Assembly (NCBI RefSeq): GCF_004297125.1
Contig: NZ_SCVD01000019.1
Location: 62,001-126,000 of the forward strand
DNA: 64,000 nucleotides
Source of the DNA: Phenylobacterium sp.
Lineage (GTDB): Bacteria > Pseudomonadota > Alphaproteobacteria > Caulobacterales > Caulobacteraceae
Direction: 5' to 3'
In this document: one piece after another, positions 60,501 to 64,000 of the stretch
How the letters are laid out: each line of letters opens with the position of its first letter
How positions within the stretch are numbered: position 1 is the stretch's first letter
Notes under the pieces: generated by a model
Told to the model about the DNA's origin: nothing
What the model saw: only the letters and a program-made list of their open reading frames with translations
Database searches by the model: none
Translations under genes and position numbers: made by a program

Positions 60501-61268
60501 ATGAAGACGGTAATCCTGGCGGGCGGGCTCGGCACGCGCATCTCGGAAGAGAGCCACCTGAAGCCCAAGCCGATGATCGAGATCGGCGGCCGGCCGATCC
60601 TCTGGCACATCATGAAGCTGTATTCGCACTATGGCTTCAACGAGTTCATCGTCTGCCTGGGGTACAAGGGCTATGTGGTGAAGGAGTACTTCGCCAACTA
60701 CGTGCTTCACAACGCGGACCTGACCGTGGACCTGGCGAAGGGGGCGGTCGAATATCACGCGACCAACCACGAGCCCTGGCGCGTCACCCTGGTCGACACC
60801 GGCGAGGCGACGATGACGGGCGGGCGGCTGAAGCGCGTCGCGCCCTACCTCACCCCCGGCGAACCTTTCTTCCTGACCTACGGCGACGGCGTCTCGGACG
60901 TCGACCTGCGGGCGCTGGCCGACTTCCACAAGAGCCACGGCAAGGACGCCACGATCACGGCGGTGGCGCCGCCTGGCCGCTATGGCGCGCTGGAGATCAA
61001 CGAGGGCCAGGTGCAGCGCTTCATCGAGAAGCCTCCGGGCGACAACGGCCTGATCAACGGCGGCTTCTTCGTGGTGAACCCGCAGGCCATCGACCGTGTC
61101 GAGGGCGACGCCACGGTGTGGGAGCAGCAGCCGCTGGAGGGCCTCGCCGCCGACGGACAGCTGATGGCCTATCGCCACGACGGCTTCTGGGCGGCGATGG
61201 ACACCCTGCGCGACAAGAACCAGCTCGAGGCGCTGTGGGCGTCCGGCGAGGCGCCGTGGCGGCGGTGA
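60501..61268 (+). CDS. rfbF: glucose-1-phosphate cytidylyltransferase
   Basis: 255 aa, usual length. LAGGLGTRISEES (the G-x-G-T/S-R nucleotide loop, 6-18), HLKPKPMIEIGGRP with the Lys pair, LTYGDGVSDVD for the metal site, and GGFFVVNP. Lack of the RmlA-type 'KGRPMLYY' variant and presence of HLKPKPM indicate CTP rather than dTTP specificity. It forms CDP-glucose from glucose-1-phosphate and CTP, feeding the coupled dehydratase gene (GTGA overlap). Confidence 0.95.
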   Translation: MKTVILAGGLGTRISEESHLKPKPMIEIGGRPILWHIMKLYSHYGFNEFIVCLGYKGYVVKEYFANYVLHNADLTVDLAKGAVEYHATNHEPWRVTLVDTGEATMTGGRLKRVAPYLTPGEPFFLTYGDGVSDVDLRALADFHKSHGKDATITAVAPPGRYGALEINEGQVQRFIEKPPGDNGLINGGFFVVNPQAIDRVEGDATVWEQQPLEGLAADGQLMAYRHDGFWAAMDTLRDKNQLEALWASGEAPWRR

Positions 61269-62326
61269 ATCCCGGCCCGGTGACCCAGGCCTTTTGGGCC
61301 GGCAAGCGGGTCCTGCTGACCGGCCACACGGGGTTCAAGGGATCCTGGGCCGCGATCTGGCTGAGCCGGATGGGCGCCGAGGTGACGGGCCTGGGCCTGC
61401 CGCCGGACCAGACGCCGGCGCTGTTCACGCTCGCCGGGGTCGAGCGCCGCGTGGTCTCACGCCTGGTCGACCTGCGCAGCCCGGAGGCGGTGTCCGCGAC
61501 GGTGGGCGCGCGCGATTTCGACCTGGTCCTGCACATGGCCGCCCAGCCCATCGTGCGGACCTCGGTCGAGGATCCGATCGGGACGTTCGAGACCAACGTC
61601 ATGGGCACGGCGCATCTGCTCCAGGCGCTGCGCGGCCAGACCGCGCTGCAGGCCGTGCTCGCGATCACCTCGGACAAGGTCTACGCCAACAACGAAACGG
61701 GCCGCGCCTTCGTCGAAGGCGACAACCTTGGGGGCAAGGATCCCTATTCGGCGTCGAAGGCGGCCGCCGAGATCGTCATCCAGAGCTTCGCGAAGAGCTT
61801 CTTCCCCTCCGTGCCGGTCGCCACGGCGCGGGGCGGCAACGTGATCGGGGGCGGCGATTTCTCCCGCGACCGCCTGGTGGCCGACATCGTGCGCGCGGCG
61901 CGGGGCGGCGAGCCGGTCGTGCTGCGCCATCCGGAGGCGACGCGGCCCTGGCAGCATGTGCTGGATTGCCTAGCTGGCTACTTCCGACACATCGAGGCGT
62001 TGGCGACCGATCCGGCCACCCCGCGGGCGCTGAACTTCGGCCCGAAGCCCGGCGGCGCCGAGGTCAGCGTGGGCGAACTCGCGACTCTCGGCGTCGAGGC
62101 CCTGGGCGGCCAACCCTGGCGCCACGAGCCCGATCCCCAGTCCCTGGAGGCCAAGAGCCTGGCGATCGACGCCAGCCTGGCCCGCCGGGTGCTGGGCTTC
62201 GAGAGCCGGCTGGAAGCGCCGGAGGCCGTGGCGCTGACCATGGACTGGTATCGCCGGCAGGCCGCGGGCGAGGACGCACTGTCCTTGTGCCTGGAGCAGA
62301 TCGAAGGCTACGAGAGCCGGCCATGA
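61265..62326 (+). CDS. rfbG: CDP-glucose 4,6-dehydratase
   Basis: 353 aa from GTG 61265 (GTG 61256 also possible). Extended SDR: GHTGFKGSW (20-28) is the CDP-glucose dehydratase form of the NAD loop; catalytic Thr135-Asp137-Lys138 (AITSDKVY) and Tyr161/Lys165 (DPYSASKAAAE) are intact. It converts CDP-glucose to CDP-4-keto-6-deoxyglucose. Its stop overlaps the methyltransferase start (ATGA). Confidence 0.95.
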   Translation: MNPGPVTQAFWAGKRVLLTGHTGFKGSWAAIWLSRMGAEVTGLGLPPDQTPALFTLAGVERRVVSRLVDLRSPEAVSATVGARDFDLVLHMAAQPIVRTSVEDPIGTFETNVMGTAHLLQALRGQTALQAVLAITSDKVYANNETGRAFVEGDNLGGKDPYSASKAAAEIVIQSFAKSFFPSVPVATARGGNVIGGGDFSRDRLVADIVRAARGGEPVVLRHPEATRPWQHVLDCLAGYFRHIEALATDPATPRALNFGPKPGGAEVSVGELATLGVEALGGQPWRHEPDPQSLEAKSLAIDASLARRVLGFESRLEAPEAVALTMDWYRRQAAGEDALSLCLEQIEGYESRP

Positions 62327-63555
62327 GTCTTTGCCGTTTCTGCCGCTCGCCGCTCACCCGCACCTTCCTCGACCTCGGCCTCCAGCCGTTGGCCAACAGC
62401 TACCTGACGCCCGAGCAACTGGCGGCCGGGAACGAGCCCGTGTTTCCCCTGCACACGAAGGTCTGCGACGCCTGCTTCCTGGTGCAGGCCGACCATGAGG
62501 TGCCGGCCGAGGCGATCTTCGACGAGGGCTACGCCTATTTCTCGTCCTTCTCGCCGGGCTGGGTGGAGCATGCCCGCCGCTATGCCGAGGCGATGATCGC
62601 GCGGTTCGGCCTGGGGCCGGAGTCGCTGGTGGTCGAGATCGCCAGCAACGACGGCTACCTGCTGAAGCATTTCCTCGCCAGGGACGTGCCGGTGCTGGGG
62701 ATCGAGCCCACCGCCAACACCGCCGAGGCCGCCCGCGCCATCGGGGTGCGCACCGACGTGGTCTTCTTCAACGCCGAGACCGGCCAGACGCTGGCGGCAC
62801 GGGGAGACCGGGCCGACCTCATGGCGGCCAACAACGTCCTGGCCCATGTGCCGGACCTGAACGCCTTCGTCGGCGGCTTCCCCCATGTGCTGAAGCCGCA
62901 GGGCGTGCTGACCTTCGAGTTCCCGCACCTGCTGAACCTGATCGAGAAGGTGCAGTTCGATACGATCTACCATGAGCACTATTCCTACCTGTCGCTGCTG
63001 GCGGTCGAGCAGGTGCTGGCCGCCCATGGCCTGCGGGTGTTCGATGTCGAACAGCTTTCGACCCACGGCGGCTCGCTGCGGCTGTTCTGCTGCCACCAGG
63101 CCGCTGGCCACGCGGAGACCGAGGGCCTGCGCGCCGTCCGCGCCGCGGAGGCCGCGGCAGGCCTGGACCGGCCTGAGACCTATGACGGCTTCACGGCGCG
63201 GGTGGAGGCTGTCCGCGACAGCTTCCAGGCCTTCCTGCGCACGGCGAAGGATGACGGCAAGGCGATCGCGGCGTATGGCGCCGCGGCCAAGGGCAACACC
63301 TTCCTGAACTACTGCGGCACGACCGCGGACGACATCATCGAGGCCTACGACGCCAATCCGGCCAAGCAGGACCGCTACCTGCCGGGCAGCCATGTGCCGA
63401 TCCGCGCGCCCGCCGCCGTGGCCAGTTCCCGGCCGGACTATGTGCTGATCCTGCCCTGGAACCTGAAGGACGAGATCACCCGCCAGCTGGCGTTCATCGC
63501 CGACTGGGGCGGCCGCTTCGTGATCGCCTCGCCCCGCACCGAGATCCTCGACTGA
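62323..63555 (+). CDS. nucleotide-sugar C-methyltransferase (TcaB9/NovU/TylC3 type)
   Basis: 410 aa in the three-domain layout of sugar C-methyltransferases: N-terminal zinc site Cys4/Cys7 (CRFC) and Cys48/Cys51 (CDAC); SAM-binding VVEIASNDGYLL (103-114); and YHEHYSYL (216-223) holding the Glu-His pair used as base in TcaB9-like enzymes; then a C-terminal nucleotide-binding GAAAKGNTFLNYCG domain. It adds a methyl group to C3 of a 4-keto-6-deoxy sugar. Its CDP-sugar gene context points to a CDP-linked branched-chain sugar. Confidence 0.88.
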   Translation: MSLCRFCRSPLTRTFLDLGLQPLANSYLTPEQLAAGNEPVFPLHTKVCDACFLVQADHEVPAEAIFDEGYAYFSSFSPGWVEHARRYAEAMIARFGLGPESLVVEIASNDGYLLKHFLARDVPVLGIEPTANTAEAARAIGVRTDVVFFNAETGQTLAARGDRADLMAANNVLAHVPDLNAFVGGFPHVLKPQGVLTFEFPHLLNLIEKVQFDTIYHEHYSYLSLLAVEQVLAAHGLRVFDVEQLSTHGGSLRLFCCHQAAGHAETEGLRAVRAAEAAAGLDRPETYDGFTARVEAVRDSFQAFLRTAKDDGKAIAAYGAAAKGNTFLNYCGTTADDIIEAYDANPAKQDRYLPGSHVPIRAPAAVASSRPDYVLILPWNLKDEITRQLAFIADWGGRFVIASPRTEILD

Positions 63556-64000
63556 TGCGCTTCACGCCCACGGAGATCGCCGGTGTCGTCCGTGTCGAGG
63601 CCGAGCCGCACCGCGACGACCGGGGCCTGTTCGCGCGGCTGCATTGCCCCGAGGAGTTCGCCGCCGCCGGCATCCCGTTCGAACCCGCCCAGACCAGCAT
63701 CTCACGCAATCCGCACCGCCATACGCTGCGCGGCCTGCACTTCCAGCCGGCGCCGTACGCCGAGACCAAGCTGGTGCGCGTGACGCAGGGGCGGGTGTTC
63801 GATGTCGCCGTCGACCTGCGTCCCGAAAGCCCCACCTACCGGCGCTGGACCGCCGCGGAGCTGTCGGCCGAGAACCTCATGGCGCTGTTCATCCCCGAGG
63901 GGATCGCGCACGGGTTCCTGACCCTCGAGCCCGACACCGACGTCGTCTACCAGATCGCGCCCGCCTTCCGGCCGGGGCGCGAGGCCGGCGTGCGATGGGA
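63555..64000 (+). CDS. RmlC-like nucleotide-sugar 3,5- (or 5-) epimerase, partial
   Basis: Starts at ATG 63555 (TGATG overlap with the previous stop) and runs off the window after 148 residues of a normal ~180. Cupin signature RGLHFQ supplies the base His62, and VVYQIAP the Tyr132 acid; TQGRVFDVAVDLR is the central strand. It is called RmlC by family, but its neighbours make CDP- rather than dTDP-sugars, so the substrate is probably the CDP-linked C-methyl keto-sugar. Confidence 0.88.
   Translation, partial: MRFTPTEIAGVVRVEAEPHRDDRGLFARLHCPEEFAAAGIPFEPAQTSISRNPHRHTLRGLHFQPAPYAETKLVRVTQGRVFDVAVDLRPESPTYRRWTAAELSAENLMALFIPEGIAHGFLTLEPDTDVVYQIAPAFRPGREAGVRW

Overview
GC-rich alphaproteobacterial DNA, most like the Caulobacter/Phenylobacterium group. 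The clearest marker is a type I secretion pair whose ABC protein has the length expected of the S-layer exporter RsaD (578 aa). It is followed by an RsaE-like adaptor and a large glycine/aspartate-rich RTX protein. Two large TonB-dependent receptors, strong C/G third-position codon use and many 4-nt ATGA/GTGA gene overlaps also fit. I saw no rRNA, tRNA, CRISPR array, phage or IS element. No gene-free stretch exceeds 300 bases.

Region 1 (1-17.7 kb) is a carbohydrate or glycoside uptake and catabolism island. It holds an aldo/keto reductase, a NodB-like deacetylase, a GH3 beta-glucosidase with a PA14 insert, two TonB receptors, two GPH-type sugar symporters, two FCD-type GntR regulators, a TIM-barrel isomerase-like protein and three phytanoyl-CoA-dioxygenase-like Fe(II)/2-oxoglutarate oxygenases. 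Receptors, symporters and regulators each come as a paralogous pair, so the island looks like two copies of one module. A 14-bp AT-rich motif (about TTTTAGATCGAAAT) recurs in the promoter regions of five of these genes and may be the regulators' operator.

Region 2 (17.9-36.5 kb) makes surface polysaccharide. A plus-strand run encodes an SDR, a divergent DegT-like protein, two GNAT-type acyltransferases, a GH43-like propeller and a methyltransferase fused to a PreATP-grasp-like domain. A convergent minus-strand run encodes a GT-B glycosyltransferase, two GT61 proteins (one frameshifted), a DegT aminotransferase, a 2OG oxygenase and a zinc-ribbon methyltransferase. Then come a left-handed beta-helix acyltransferase, an FdtA/QdtA-like ketoisomerase and an FdtB/QdtB-like aminotransferase (a dTDP-3-amino-3,6-dideoxyhexose set), and two GT4 enzymes.

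Region 3 (36.6-50.2 kb) holds small envelope proteins, an ABC polysaccharide exporter (wzm/wzt), a GtrB/GtrA/polytopic-GT-like triad, a sulfotransferase, two tandem glycosyltransferases carrying a short surface-type repeat, a GT8-like enzyme, a protein built almost only of that repeat, and a DUF6270 protein.

Region 4 (50.4-55.7 kb) is the S-layer-type export locus rsaD-rsaE-RTX protein. Region 5 (55.7-64 kb) has a GT4 paralogue of the 34.8-kb enzyme, a TPR/GT9-like protein, an M23 peptidase, a second sulfotransferase, and rfbF-rfbG-C-methyltransferase-RmlC-like genes predicted to make a CDP-linked C-methyl-branched 6-deoxysugar. Taken together, regions 2-5 appear to build a decorated, probably sulfated and branched-sugar S-LPS/O-polysaccharide and to export an RTX surface protein that may rest on it.
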